Positions 54,693 through 62,918 of a DNA stretch of 64,000 bases are shown here, one piece after another (the first letter of the stretch is position 1; each line of letters begins with the position of its first letter). The stretch covers positions 3,706,198 to 3,770,197 of the forward strand of contig JAVSMQ010000001.1 of NCBI GenBank assembly GCA_032027125.1. Reading direction: 5' to 3'. The notes under the pieces are model-generated. The model was not told where the DNA came from and made no database searches. It saw only the letters and a list, made by a program, of their open reading frames with translations. The stretch comes from JANJTB01 sp032027125. GTDB taxonomy: Bacteria > Bacteroidota > Ignavibacteria > Kapaibacteriales > UBA2268. The position numbers were made by a program, and so were the translations under genes.

Positions 54693-55505
54693 ATGAATAA
54701 TTCAAAATATTTACTTGCCTCAAAAGCAAAAGTTGAAAGAGCTATATTTAATATTAACTATCTTGAATCTGAATTCAAGAATTATAATGAAAGTAAACCT
54801 TATGAATTAAAAAATGAATTAGATCCGTCAACAAATGATATTATACTTGTTTATTATCCTTTACAACCTATCCCAACTAATTGGTCAGTAATAATTGGTG
54901 AAATAATATTTAATTTGCGTTCAGCTTTAGATATTGCTGTTTTTGAAATGACAGTTAATGAAAATGGTAGCAACTTGAAAGGAACAGAATTTCCAATTTT
55001 TGAGGATAGAAATATTTTTTATGAAGTTAAAAAAGATGGTCAATATACAAATAGAAGTGGAATCTATAAAATTAGAGGTCTTAACGATAAATCAAAACAA
55101 ATAATTGAATCTATTCAGCCTTTTAATATTTTAAACAATGAAGAGACATCTATTTTAAGTCTATTACACGAAATGAATATCACTGATAAACATAAGCAAT
55201 TGCATTTATGCAGATGTTTAGCAACTTCAACAAAAGTGATAATAACTAAAGATATTTGTGATATGATTGATTGGAGTATGTCTGTTGGAACTAAGCTTGA
55301 TCAACGTGCAATTATTTCAAGATTGCATTTAAAAAATATACACGATAATATTGATTTTCTTACTGCGAATATAGATATTTCAATTGAATTTGATAAAACA
55401 TGTTCTTTAAATTTTAAAAAATCTGAAAAGGTAATTTATATATTAAATTCATTTGAGAAATGTGTACAACAAATATTATACCTTTTAGAAAATTCAAATA
55501 TTTAA
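54693..55505 (+). CDS. Conserved hypothetical protein
   Basis: 270 residues, mostly helical. WSVIIGEIIFNLRSALDIAV near residue 70 and FPIF then ITDKHKQLH near 165 recall a widespread uncharacterised family with the pattern NLRSALDHLA...FPIF...DKHxxLH. No signal peptide or catalytic motif is established. The gene is solitary in an AT-rich accessory stretch between a PIN pair and nuoA. Confidence 0.6.
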   Translation: MNNSKYLLASKAKVERAIFNINYLESEFKNYNESKPYELKNELDPSTNDIILVYYPLQPIPTNWSVIIGEIIFNLRSALDIAVFEMTVNENGSNLKGTEFPIFEDRNIFYEVKKDGQYTNRSGIYKIRGLNDKSKQIIESIQPFNILNNEETSILSLLHEMNITDKHKQLHLCRCLATSTKVIITKDICDMIDWSMSVGTKLDQRAIISRLHLKNIHDNIDFLTANIDISIEFDKTCSLNFKKSEKVIYILNSFEKCVQQILYLLENSNI

Positions 55506-55830
55506 TTCGATTAGTTTAAGATTTGCTATATTAATTGTTTTTTTTAAGATTTTATTGCCTCAATGAATATTATAGTATTATTTTTTGTACTAAACTAAGG
55601 AGTTACAACAGTGGATAAAAGAGAAGCTATATAAAAAGTATTGTCTTATAAGTAGCTTCTGAATGGAATTTTTTAATTATAAAACACATCTTAACCATCC
55701 CAAATCAATTTATATTTGCAGGAATTATTAATAAATTCGAGTAATTTGATATTAATAATTGGATATATGAAGAAAAACAAATAAATTTGAAGTTGAAATG
55801 AATGCAATTATAAAAAAACAGGTTTGAATT
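55506..55830. other. AT-rich spacer, no intact gene
   Basis: A GGAG site and GTG near 55612 open a frame that stops after seven codons (MDKREAI), followed by related-looking short frames with stops. It may be the decayed start of a nucleotidyltransferase gene. Otherwise nothing is seen; it likely holds the nuoA promoter. Confidence 0.4.
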
Positions 55831-56187
55831 ATGATTGAAAGCTATTTACCTTTGATAATTATGCTTGTAGTTGGTTTTGTTGTTGGACTTGCTTTTATGT
55901 TCCTGTCAGAATGGCTTGGAGCGAGACGCTTTACCGATGCTAAAGAAACTACTTATGAGAGTGGCATGGTTCCGCGCGGAACTGCAAGAGACCGATTCTC
56001 GATTAAGTTTTATATGGTAGCTATGAGTTTTATCGTATTTGATATCGAAGTTGTATTTATGTATCCATGGGCTGTACAACTCGGTGAATTGGGAATGTCC
56101 GCTTTCTGGGCGATGTTTGCATTTATAGTGATATTATTTGTAGGTTATATCTATGAATATAAAAAAGGAGGATTTCAATGGGATTAG
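55831..56187 (+). CDS. nuoA: NADH-quinone oxidoreductase subunit A
   Basis: 118 residues with three membrane helices. YESGMVPRGTARDRFSIKFY and FDIEVVFMYPWAV are the NuoA signatures. It is a membrane-arm subunit near the quinone site of complex I. It overlaps nuoB by 10 nt. The operon does not continue into nuoC here. Confidence 0.95.
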   Translation: MIESYLPLIIMLVVGFVVGLAFMFLSEWLGARRFTDAKETTYESGMVPRGTARDRFSIKFYMVAMSFIVFDIEVVFMYPWAVQLGELGMSAFWAMFAFIVILFVGYIYEYKKGGFQWD

Positions 56188-56753
56188 AAAATACATTAGC
56201 AAAAGACGGATTCTTAACTACAACATTAGAAGCTGTGGTCAAATGGGCACAGGCAAATTCTGCATGGCCCATGCCGCTTGGTATATCATGCTGCGGTATA
56301 GAAATGATGGCTTTTGCTGCAGCAAGATTTGATGTAGCAAGATTCGGCTCGGAAGTATTTCGTATGACCCCGCGTCAGTCTGATATTCTGCTTGTAGCCG
56401 GTACTGTAACATACAAGATGGCTCATGTTGTACGCAAGATTTATGACCAGATGCCCGACCCGAAGTGGGTTCTATCAATGGGTGTCTGCGCCTCAACAGG
56501 AGGTATGTTTCGCAGTTATTCAGTTGTTCAGGGTATTGATTTGTTCGTTCCCGTTGATGCGTATATTTCAGGTTGTCCGCCCAGACCGGAAGCCGTTATA
56601 CAGGCATTAATGTCTATTCAGGAAAAAATCAAAAAAGATCATAAACCTGATTTAATTAATATGGGTAAAAATGTTTCTAAAATTCCGATTCAACACAAAT
56701 ACGACGGAAGTTTATTCTTTAATCCCTTAAAAAAGAAAACAACTGCTGAGTAA
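56178..56753 (+). CDS. nuoB: NADH-quinone oxidoreductase subunit B
   Basis: 191 residues. SCCGIEMMAFAAARFDVARF with the adjacent Cys pair, MGVCASTGGMF and SGCPPRPEAVIQALM supply the four Cys ligands of the N2 [4Fe-4S] cluster, which hands electrons to quinone. The start lies inside nuoA's end, with AGGAGG upstream. After its stop come a hairpin and the paa genes, so nuoC-N must be elsewhere. Confidence 0.96.
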   Translation: MGLENTLAKDGFLTTTLEAVVKWAQANSAWPMPLGISCCGIEMMAFAAARFDVARFGSEVFRMTPRQSDILLVAGTVTYKMAHVVRKIYDQMPDPKWVLSMGVCASTGGMFRSYSVVQGIDLFVPVDAYISGCPPRPEAVIQALMSIQEKIKKDHKPDLINMGKNVSKIPIQHKYDGSLFFNPLKKKTTAE

Positions 56754-57084
56754 GTAATAATCATAAATATTTATGAACTTAACTGATTCTACAACTCTTA
56801 ATTTACTAATCAACCCTTAGCTAAAGCTTAGGGTTGATTTCAAAAATATAATATCCTCTATTGCTCCACGAAATCTCCGCTTGCTTATAGGAAGGAACGT
56901 AAATCATTATGTAATAATGACTTATTCCCATCCTTGATATGAAAGTAGATGAGGTGGTTAATTTGTCCTTGTTTTACTTTTGAAAGCACATTGTATCAAA
57001 TAATAATAATTAGTAAACACTAACATTTTTCTATTTTCGTATGATTATTTAACAAATGTTCAAAACCAAAAGGAATGTTTTTCA
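56754..57084. other. Spacer between nuoB and paaA
   Basis: No gene. Contains the hairpin at 56808-56841 and degraded short-repeat sequence near 56866-56910. Confidence 0.5.
56808..56841 (+). terminator. Hairpin after nuoB
   Basis: Arms aatcaacccttagct and its complement match at 14 of 15 positions around a short loop. Few T follow (atttcaaaaata), so termination is plausible but not certain. Confidence 0.6.
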
Positions 57085-58023
57085 ATGACCGATGATATAA
57101 GACTTCAGGAGTTTCAAGCTAAGATAGATGCAGGGGAGAAGATTGAGCCGAAAGATTGGATGCCCGATTCATACAGAAAAAATTTGATAAGAATGATTTC
57201 GCAGCATGCACATTCCGAAATAGTAGGGATGCTGCCGGAAGGTAACTGGATTACCCGTGCTCCGAGTCTTCGCCGTAAACTGATTTTGATTGCAAAAGTA
57301 CAGGATGAAGCCGGTCACGGTTTATATCTTTACTCTGCAGCCGAGACATTAGGTATTTCGCGTGAAGAACTGATTGATAATCTTCATACCGGAAAAGCAA
57401 AATATTCCAGTATATTCAATTACCCGACGCTGACATGGGCAGATATTGGAGCAATCGGATGGCTTGTTGACGGTGCGGCTATGGTTAATCAGGTGAGTTT
57501 AATCAAAACTTCTTATGGTCCTTATTCAAGAGCAATGGTGAGAATCTGCAAGGAAGAAGCGTTCCATAACAGGCAGGGATACGAAAATATTGCCGAACTT
57601 TGCAACGGCACTCCCGAACAGAAACAAATGACTCAGGATGCTTTAAACCGCTGGTGGGGACCCTCAATTATGATGTTCGGACCTGATGATAAGGATTCCA
57701 CTCATTCTGAAGAATCTTTAAGATGGAAAATTAAATCCGAAAGTAATGAATCTCTCCGTCAGAAATTTATTAATATGACTGTTCCGCAGGCTGAAGCACG
57801 CGGACTGAAAATACCCGACCCTGATTTGGTTTATCACCCTGAAACAAAAACTTATACTTACGGGAAAGTTAACTGGGATGAGTTTTTCAATGTGATTAAA
57901 GGAAATGGTCCTTTGAATAAACAGCGGCTAAAAGCCCGTCAAAAGGCGCACGATGACGGCAGTTGGGTTCGTGAAGCGGCAACCGCTTATGCAGAAAAGA
58001 AATCAAAAAAGAATGTTGCATAA
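57085..58023 (+). CDS. paaA: Phenylacetyl-CoA epoxidase catalytic subunit PaaA
   Basis: 312 residues. The di-iron ligands lie in AKVQDEAGHGLYLYSA and CKEEAFHNRQGYEN (two ExxH). With PaaC it forms the core of the ring 1,2-phenylacetyl-CoA epoxidase, which uses O2 to epoxidise the aromatic ring in phenylacetate degradation. First gene of paaABCD; the reductase gene paaE is not seen. The terminal tail (KKSKKNVA) is basic. Confidence 0.96.
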   Translation: MTDDIRLQEFQAKIDAGEKIEPKDWMPDSYRKNLIRMISQHAHSEIVGMLPEGNWITRAPSLRRKLILIAKVQDEAGHGLYLYSAAETLGISREELIDNLHTGKAKYSSIFNYPTLTWADIGAIGWLVDGAAMVNQVSLIKTSYGPYSRAMVRICKEEAFHNRQGYENIAELCNGTPEQKQMTQDALNRWWGPSIMMFGPDDKDSTHSEESLRWKIKSESNESLRQKFINMTVPQAEARGLKIPDPDLVYHPETKTYTYGKVNWDEFFNVIKGNGPLNKQRLKARQKAHDDGSWVREAATAYAEKKSKKNVA

Positions 58024-58056
58024 ATAATTATTTTGTAATTTAATTTGAAGTAAATT

Positions 58057-58353
58057 ATGATAAACGACACACAATGGATTCTCTGGGAAGTTTTTGTTCA
58101 GCTCAAAACCGGCAAGCCGCATGAGCATGTCGGCAGTGTTCATGCAAGTGATAATGAAATGGCTATCCAGAATGCAAGAGATGTTTATGCCAGAAGGGAT
58201 AAGCCTGTAAGTATCTGGGTTGTACCGGCTGATGATATTACAGCAACAACACCTCAGGATAACGAAGCATTTTTCGACCCTGCTGATGACAAAGTTTACC
58301 GTCATCCCTTGTTTTATAAAATTCCTAAAGGGGTGAGCGTTGACATACACTGA
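58057..58353 (+). CDS. paaB: Phenylacetyl-CoA epoxidase subunit PaaB
   Basis: 98 residues. WILWEVFVQLKTGKPHEHVG, then VHASDNEMAIQNARDVYARR and SIWVVPADDI match PaaB, which bridges the PaaA-PaaC heterodimers. It overlaps paaC by 14 nt. Confidence 0.95.
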   Translation: MINDTQWILWEVFVQLKTGKPHEHVGSVHASDNEMAIQNARDVYARRDKPVSIWVVPADDITATTPQDNEAFFDPADDKVYRHPLFYKIPKGVSVDIH

Positions 58354-59113
58354 CGAAATTAAAGGTGCTGTTCTGAAATTTGCACTCAGACACGCTGACG
58401 ACAGATTAATTCTGGGTCACCGCATTTCGGAATGGTGCGGGCACGGTCCGATTCTCGAAGAAGACCTTGCTCTTTCCAATATCAGTCTTGACCTAATCGG
58501 ACAATCGGTTATGTGGTATAAGTATGCTGCAGCAATTGAAAACATAGGCAGAAACGAAGATGATTTTGTCTATCTGAGAGATGAAAGACGGTTTTCAAAT
58601 CTTCTTCTGACAGAATTGGAAAACGGTGACTTTGCTTTCACATTGGCGCGCCAATTCTTTTTCGATGTGTATGATTACTTCTTTTATAACGAATTGAAAA
58701 ACAGCAGCGACGAATCTTTATCAGCTATTGCCGTTAAATCACTCAAGGAATCTTCATATCATCTCCGCCACAGCTCTGAATGGATGCTGCGGCTTGGTGA
58801 CGGTACAGAAGTCAGCCATCAAAAAATCAAAAATGCGGTCGATGAACTCTGGATGTACACCGGTGAAATGTTTGTCAATGATGATGTTGATTTGCTGCTT
58901 ATTAAAGAAGGAATAGGGGTGGATTTTGATTCGCTGAAAGCAAAGTGGTACGAAAATGTATCTAAAATACTTACGGAAGCTACACTCCCTACTCCTGACC
59001 CCGGTGCTTTTATGCAGATGGGCGGCAGAAACGGAATCCACACCGAAAATCTTGGTTTCATTCTTGCCGAGATGCAGTATCTGAGCAGGGCATACCCTGA
59101 CGCAAAATGGTAA
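58340..59113 (+). CDS. paaC: Phenylacetyl-CoA epoxidase structural subunit PaaC
   Basis: 257 residues of ferritin-like helices. DDRLILGHRISEWCGHGPIL, ALSNISLDLIGQS, LKESSYHLRHSSEWMLRL and LGFILAEMQYLSRAYPDAKW are PaaC features. It scaffolds PaaA and lacks a full iron site. TTG start in the paaB end. It overlaps paaD by 7 nt. Confidence 0.93.
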   Translation: MTYTDEIKGAVLKFALRHADDRLILGHRISEWCGHGPILEEDLALSNISLDLIGQSVMWYKYAAAIENIGRNEDDFVYLRDERRFSNLLLTELENGDFAFTLARQFFFDVYDYFFYNELKNSSDESLSAIAVKSLKESSYHLRHSSEWMLRLGDGTEVSHQKIKNAVDELWMYTGEMFVNDDVDLLLIKEGIGVDFDSLKAKWYENVSKILTEATLPTPDPGAFMQMGGRNGIHTENLGFILAEMQYLSRAYPDAKW

Positions 59114-59616
59114 ACCGCGAATTCGACAGAGATGAAATACTGAGCATTATTTCGCAGGTATCCGACCCCGAGATACCTGCTCTTAGTGTTATTGAAATGG
59201 GTATGGTGAGGGATGTAATAATTGATGGTGATGCAGTACAGGTAGTAATCACTCCAACTTATTCAGGATGCCCTGCAATGCATCAGATTACATCGGATAT
59301 AAAAAAAGTTTTAACAGAAAATGGAATAACTGCTTCAATCATCACCAGATTGTCCCCTCCATGGACTACAGACTGGATGAGCAATCAAACACTCGAAAAG
59401 CTGCGTGTATCGGGAATTGCACCACCGAGAACAAAAAGCTCGCCTATAGACCCAAACAATCTATTTAATATAATCAAAGTTCCGTCGAATGTGCAGTGTC
59501 CGTTCTGCAATTCCGAAAACACAAAGATATTAAGCGAGTTCGGCTCCACAGCCTGCAAATCGTTCCACTTCTGTAATGAATGTCAGCAGGCTTTCGATTA
59601 CTTCAAGTGTCATTGA
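59107..59616 (+). CDS. paaD: Phenylacetyl-CoA epoxidase maturation protein PaaD
   Basis: 169 residues. An N-terminal MIP18/DUF59 domain (about 8-95, QVSDPEIPALSVIEMGMVRD, PTYSGCPAMHQI) linked to iron-sulfur or di-iron assembly. A C-terminal zinc-ribbon-like segment has Cys pairs in CPFCNSENT and FCNECQQAFDYFKCH. It is thought to help assemble the PaaA iron centre. Its last 321 bases are repeated at 60789-61109 with about 90 percent identity. Confidence 0.94.
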   Translation: MVNREFDRDEILSIISQVSDPEIPALSVIEMGMVRDVIIDGDAVQVVITPTYSGCPAMHQITSDIKKVLTENGITASIITRLSPPWTTDWMSNQTLEKLRVSGIAPPRTKSSPIDPNNLFNIIKVPSNVQCPFCNSENTKILSEFGSTACKSFHFCNECQQAFDYFKCH

Positions 59617-59733
59617 ATCTGTAAATTAAGAACAAAAAAGCTGACCTAAAAATTTAATCACAAATCCGCTTTATTACTTTACAAAATATAACTATATTTG
59701 TAAAAATGAAATGTCAATCTGTCAGAAAAAAAT

Positions 59734-59865
59734 ATGAATCAATTAATTCTCGGTGACTGCCTCGAAGTAATGCGAAAAATGGACAGCGAAAGCGTTGCTC
59801 AGGAAGGATTAGAAGAATTAGAAATAATAAAGATTAAAGTAAATGGTACGGTGGAGAGAGGGTAA
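59734..59865 (+). pseudogene. N-terminal relic of a DNA methyltransferase
   Basis: 43 residues, NQLILGDCLEVMRKMDSESV then an unrelated or shifted end (AQEGLEELEII...). The first 20 residues are the common start of N6-adenine/N4-cytosine methyltransferases; the DPPY catalytic motif should follow at once but is missing. The catalytic part has been deleted and the frame joined to other sequence. It lies between paaD and the KilA-N gene. Confidence 0.65.
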
Positions 59866-59893
59866 ATTATTTAATTAAAAAGAAGGTGCAAAT

Positions 59894-60718
59894 ATGAGTA
59901 AATCAAAATCAATAGTTGTTAAAGGATTAACTATTACAGTAATTAAAATTGAAAATGAGGACTATATCTCATTAACAGATATTGCCCGTAATAAAAATGC
60001 TGAAGAACCAAAAGATGTTGTTAAAAATTGGATGCGTTCACGAACTACAATAGAATTTCTGGGACTTTGGGAAAAATTATATAATCCTCAATTCAAAGGG
60101 GTCGAATTCGACTCCTTTCTTTTCGAAGCCGGAAGTAATTCTTTTACTTTATCCCCTTCAAAATGGATTGGAGCAACAAATGCGAAAGGGATAATATCAA
60201 AAGCAGGAAATAATGGAGGAACTTTTGCACATAAAGACATAGCATTTGAGTTTTCAACATGGGTTAGTTCAGAATTTAAATTATATCTCATTAAAGAATT
60301 TCAACGACTCAAAGATGATGAAAATGACAGATTAAAGTTAAACTGGAATCTCAATCGAACACTTGCAAAAATAAACTATAGAATTCATACCGATTCAATT
60401 AAAGAAAATCTTATTCCCAAAGATATATCAGTAAAAATGAAGACATTTATTTATGCAGACGAAGCCGATTTACTTAATTTGGCTCTTTACAGCAAAACTG
60501 CAAGTATGTGGAGAGAAGAAAATTCTGATAAGGAAGGAAATATCAGGGATTATTCCACATTAGAGCAATTGCTTGTTTTGGCAAATTTAGAAAGTTTTAA
60601 TGCTGAAATGATAAGAGAAGGATTATCCGCAGAACAGAGATTAGAAAAGTTAAACAAAGCAGCAATTAATCAAATGCAAACTTTACTGCAAATGAATTCA
60701 GAAAGAAGGTTGAAATAA
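59894..60718 (+). CDS. KilA-N domain protein
   Basis: 274 residues. The N-terminal KilA-N domain (about 10-130: ITVIKIENEDYISLTDIARN, LGLWEKLYNPQFKG, GGTFAHKDIAFEFSTWVSSE) is a DNA-binding module widespread in phages and large DNA viruses. AFEFSTWVSSEFKLYLIKE is the conserved end. The C-terminal half is helical, with a charged tail. AAGAAGGTG is a good ribosome site. It resembles chromosomal KilA-N genes found in defence or mobile islands. Its place between two paaD ends suggests it arrived with an insertion. Confidence 0.85.
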   Translation: MSKSKSIVVKGLTITVIKIENEDYISLTDIARNKNAEEPKDVVKNWMRSRTTIEFLGLWEKLYNPQFKGVEFDSFLFEAGSNSFTLSPSKWIGATNAKGIISKAGNNGGTFAHKDIAFEFSTWVSSEFKLYLIKEFQRLKDDENDRLKLNWNLNRTLAKINYRIHTDSIKENLIPKDISVKMKTFIYADEADLLNLALYSKTASMWREENSDKEGNIRDYSTLEQLLVLANLESFNAEMIREGLSAEQRLEKLNKAAINQMQTLLQMNSERRLK

Positions 60719-60719
60719 T

Positions 60720-61109
60720 ATGTCGAAAATATTTTATTCAAAAGTGGATTTTCGCTCTACACGAGATGAAAAATTCAAATTTCTAAATGATATAAAAAAA
60801 GTTTTAACCGAAAATGGAATCACTGCTTCAATCATCACCAGATTGTCACCACCATGGACTCCTGACTGGATGAGCGAAGAGACTCTCGAAAAGCTGCGAG
60901 TATCGGGAATTGCACCTCCAAGAACAAAAAGCTCGCCGATTGACCCAAACAATCTATTTAATATAATCAAAGTTCCGTCTGACGTACAGTGCCCGTTTTG
61001 CAGTTCCGAAAACACAAAAATTCTGAGCGAATTCGGCTCCACAGCCTGCAAATCGTTCCACTACTGTAATGAATGTCAGCAGGCATTCGATTACTTCAAG
61101 TGTCATTGA
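60720..61109 (+). CDS. Partial second PaaD (C-terminal part with new N-terminus)
   Basis: 129 residues. Residues 1-23 (MSKIFYSKVDFRSTRDEKFK...) are unrelated to PaaD. From residue 24 (DIKKVLTENGITASIITRLS) to the end it equals the last 106 residues of PaaD with about seven substitutions. All zinc-site Cys are kept. The DUF59 active region is lost, so normal PaaD function is unlikely. The ATG is one base past the KilA-N stop. About 30 base differences, mostly synonymous, suggest descent from another functional paaD allele. Confidence 0.8.
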   Translation: MSKIFYSKVDFRSTRDEKFKFLNDIKKVLTENGITASIITRLSPPWTPDWMSEETLEKLRVSGIAPPRTKSSPIDPNNLFNIIKVPSDVQCPFCSSENTKILSEFGSTACKSFHYCNECQQAFDYFKCH

Positions 61110-61326
61110 GTGAATTTGTTGTTTCATATATATATGAATTTTTTAAAAATTACAATGTTATTCCTAATTATAACATTCATAGAGAATACTTCATTAACGC
61201 AATACCCAAAACAAAGCAAAACCGCAAATAAATTGTTATAATATTCGTATCTAATCATAATGTTCTTAAAAAGAGGTTTTACTAAATCTGATGTATTAAT
61301 TTTTAGAGAATGAACAATTAAATAAA

Positions 61327-61722
61327 ATGCTGACTAAAGAGGAACATATCAAATTTTGGATTGAGCAGGCTGGCGATGACTGGTCAGCAGTTGACACATT
61401 ATTTCAAGGTAAAAAATATTTACAATCTTTATTTTTTGCACACCTGGTTGTTGAAAAAATTTGTAAAGCCCTATGGATTAAATTCAATATTGATAATGTA
61501 CCACCACGTTCTCATAACCTAATTTATCTGCTTTCACAAACTCCAATTGATATCCCTCAAAACCTTAGTGAATTTATGTTAAATTTAAACAGATTTCAGT
61601 TAGAAGGCAGGTATCCTGACTACATGACAAAAATGCATAATATATGCAATGAAGTATTTACTAATTCAATTTTAAAATCAACAAACGAGTTAAGACTATG
61701 GTTACTAGAGAAATTGCAATAA
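61327..61722 (+). CDS. HEPN-domain protein (toxin of a HEPN-MNT pair)
   Basis: 131 residues. FWIEQAGDDWSAVDTLFQ, YLQSLFFAHLVVEKICKALW and NRFQLEGRYPDYM are typical of the COG2250-like HEPN group. The RNase motif R-x4-6-H is not visible, so it may be non-catalytic or use another site. Overlap of 25 nt with the nucleotidyltransferase gene. HEPN-MNT pairs act as toxin-antitoxin systems in which the MNT modifies the HEPN protein. Confidence 0.8.
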   Translation: MLTKEEHIKFWIEQAGDDWSAVDTLFQGKKYLQSLFFAHLVVEKICKALWIKFNIDNVPPRSHNLIYLLSQTPIDIPQNLSEFMLNLNRFQLEGRYPDYMTKMHNICNEVFTNSILKSTNELRLWLLEKLQ

Positions 61723-62009
61723 ATACTGCTAAATCATTTATTAATGAATGTATCGCCGGCGGTCTTAATTTTCATAAAGTATTTTTATTCGGTTCTGCTG
61801 CAAAAGATAAAATGCATGAATGGTCAGATATTGACTTATTGCTTATTTCCGACCAGTTTACCGATAACGTATTTGAAAATCTGAAGTTATATTCAAGAAT
61901 AAATATTAAGTACCCAATTATTGAAACTCATCCTTATCCGACATCATTTTTTTATTCCGGTGATGATTTCATTAATGAGATAAACAAAGAAAGTATTGAA
62001 TTATATTAG
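61698..62009 (+). CDS. MNT nucleotidyltransferase of the HEPN-MNT pair
   Basis: 103 residues. KVFLFGSAAKDKMHEWSDID carries GS and the DxD of minimal nucleotidyltransferases. In MntA-HepT this protein adds AMP to the HEPN toxin and silences it. The start lies inside the HEPN end, as usual for the pair. Confidence 0.85.
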   Translation: MVTREIAINTAKSFINECIAGGLNFHKVFLFGSAAKDKMHEWSDIDLLLISDQFTDNVFENLKLYSRINIKYPIIETHPYPTSFFYSGDDFINEINKESIELY

Positions 62010-62045
62010 AAATGTTTCCATTATCTTTATCAATCATTCACGTCC

Positions 62046-62498
62046 TTACCCAATATTATCCCCACCAAATGGATAGGGTAGAAGCTCTTTTAGTGATGTT
62101 TCATGGATATTTATGAGTTGGTCATTATCATCCAGATTGGCTATTAATATTATTGAGTTGCCGGATTTGTCAAATTCGGACATCTTTTGTCTGCATAAGC
62201 CGCAGGGTGTTGCCGGAGATTCACCGGTTCCCCTGAGAGCTATTGCAATCCTGTTGAAACTCAGACACACGCTTTTTACCATCGAATCAATTGCTACCAT
62301 TTCTGCATGAGAAGTCAGTGTTAGAACCGCACTTTCGATATTGCATCCTGTATGAATTTTGCCCGCTGCATCTGTCAATGCGGCTCCGACTTTATAACCG
62401 GAATATGGTGCGTAAGCAGATTGGCGGATTTCAATCGCTTTGTATATCAATGATTTGTCAATTTCGCTTAAACTATTCAGGTCTGTAATTTTCATCAT
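62046..62498 (-). CDS. cdd: Cytidine deaminase
   Basis: 150 residues from the first ATG of a tandem ATG pair at 62498, which has TCAGGA upstream; an AAG-rich frame extends 7 codons further. AYAPYSGYKVGAAL, CNIESAVLTLTSHAEMVAID and PCGLCRQKMSEF form the active site. The first zinc ligand is His (HAE) rather than the Cys usual in tetrameric enzymes of this length; E. coli-type enzymes also use His. It deaminates cytidine and deoxycytidine. Overlaps the DUF454 gene by 26 nt. Confidence 0.9.
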   Translation of the reverse strand: MMKITDLNSLSEIDKSLIYKAIEIRQSAYAPYSGYKVGAALTDAAGKIHTGCNIESAVLTLTSHAEMVAIDSMVKSVCLSFNRIAIALRGTGESPATPCGLCRQKMSEFDKSGNSIILIANLDDNDQLINIHETSLKELLPYPFGGDNIG

Positions 62499-62907
62499 CA
62501 AGTATCCTGATTTCTTCAACAGTTAATGTTCTTAGTGCAAATAAATGCCAGGTAACACCTATACCCACACATACAAGTAATAATTTTATCCATAAAAAAT
62601 TTACTAAATACATAGAAATAAGCAATGTAATCCAAAGTAAAGATATTGACTTTATTCTGCTCGTTTTTTCAATACCTTTAAATTCTCTGTAATTTCTAAT
62701 CATTCTGCCGAAAATCCGGTTGCTTATAAGTTTATGGTAATATTTTTCGGAACTTCTGACAAAAAACCAGGCAGCAAGTATTATAAATATCGTTGTGGGC
62801 CAAACAGGCAGAAATATACCTATAATCCCCATAATAACGCATATTATACCCATAACCTGATAAAATATCCGCTTAAATCTATTTTCTTCTATCTTAAATT
62901 CTGTCAT
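62473..62907 (-). CDS. DUF454 (YbaN family) membrane protein
   Basis: 144 residues. IFLPVWPTTIFIILAAWFFV and the charged NRIFGRMIRNYREFKGI match the DUF454/YbaN family of small inner-membrane proteins with three to four helices. Function unknown. Lies between metH and cdd on the same strand, with close spacing, so the three may be co-transcribed. Confidence 0.85.
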   Translation of the reverse strand: MTEFKIEENRFKRIFYQVMGIICVIMGIIGIFLPVWPTTIFIILAAWFFVRSSEKYYHKLISNRIFGRMIRNYREFKGIEKTSRIKSISLLWITLLISMYLVNFLWIKLLLVCVGIGVTWHLFALRTLTVEEIRILDDENYRPE

Positions 62908-62918
62908 TTATATTATAT

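Noticed and set aside
59107..59616. paaD as the broken copy
   Set aside because: It has the full MIP18 domain and zinc segment and the normal overlap with paaC; the downstream copy is the partial one.
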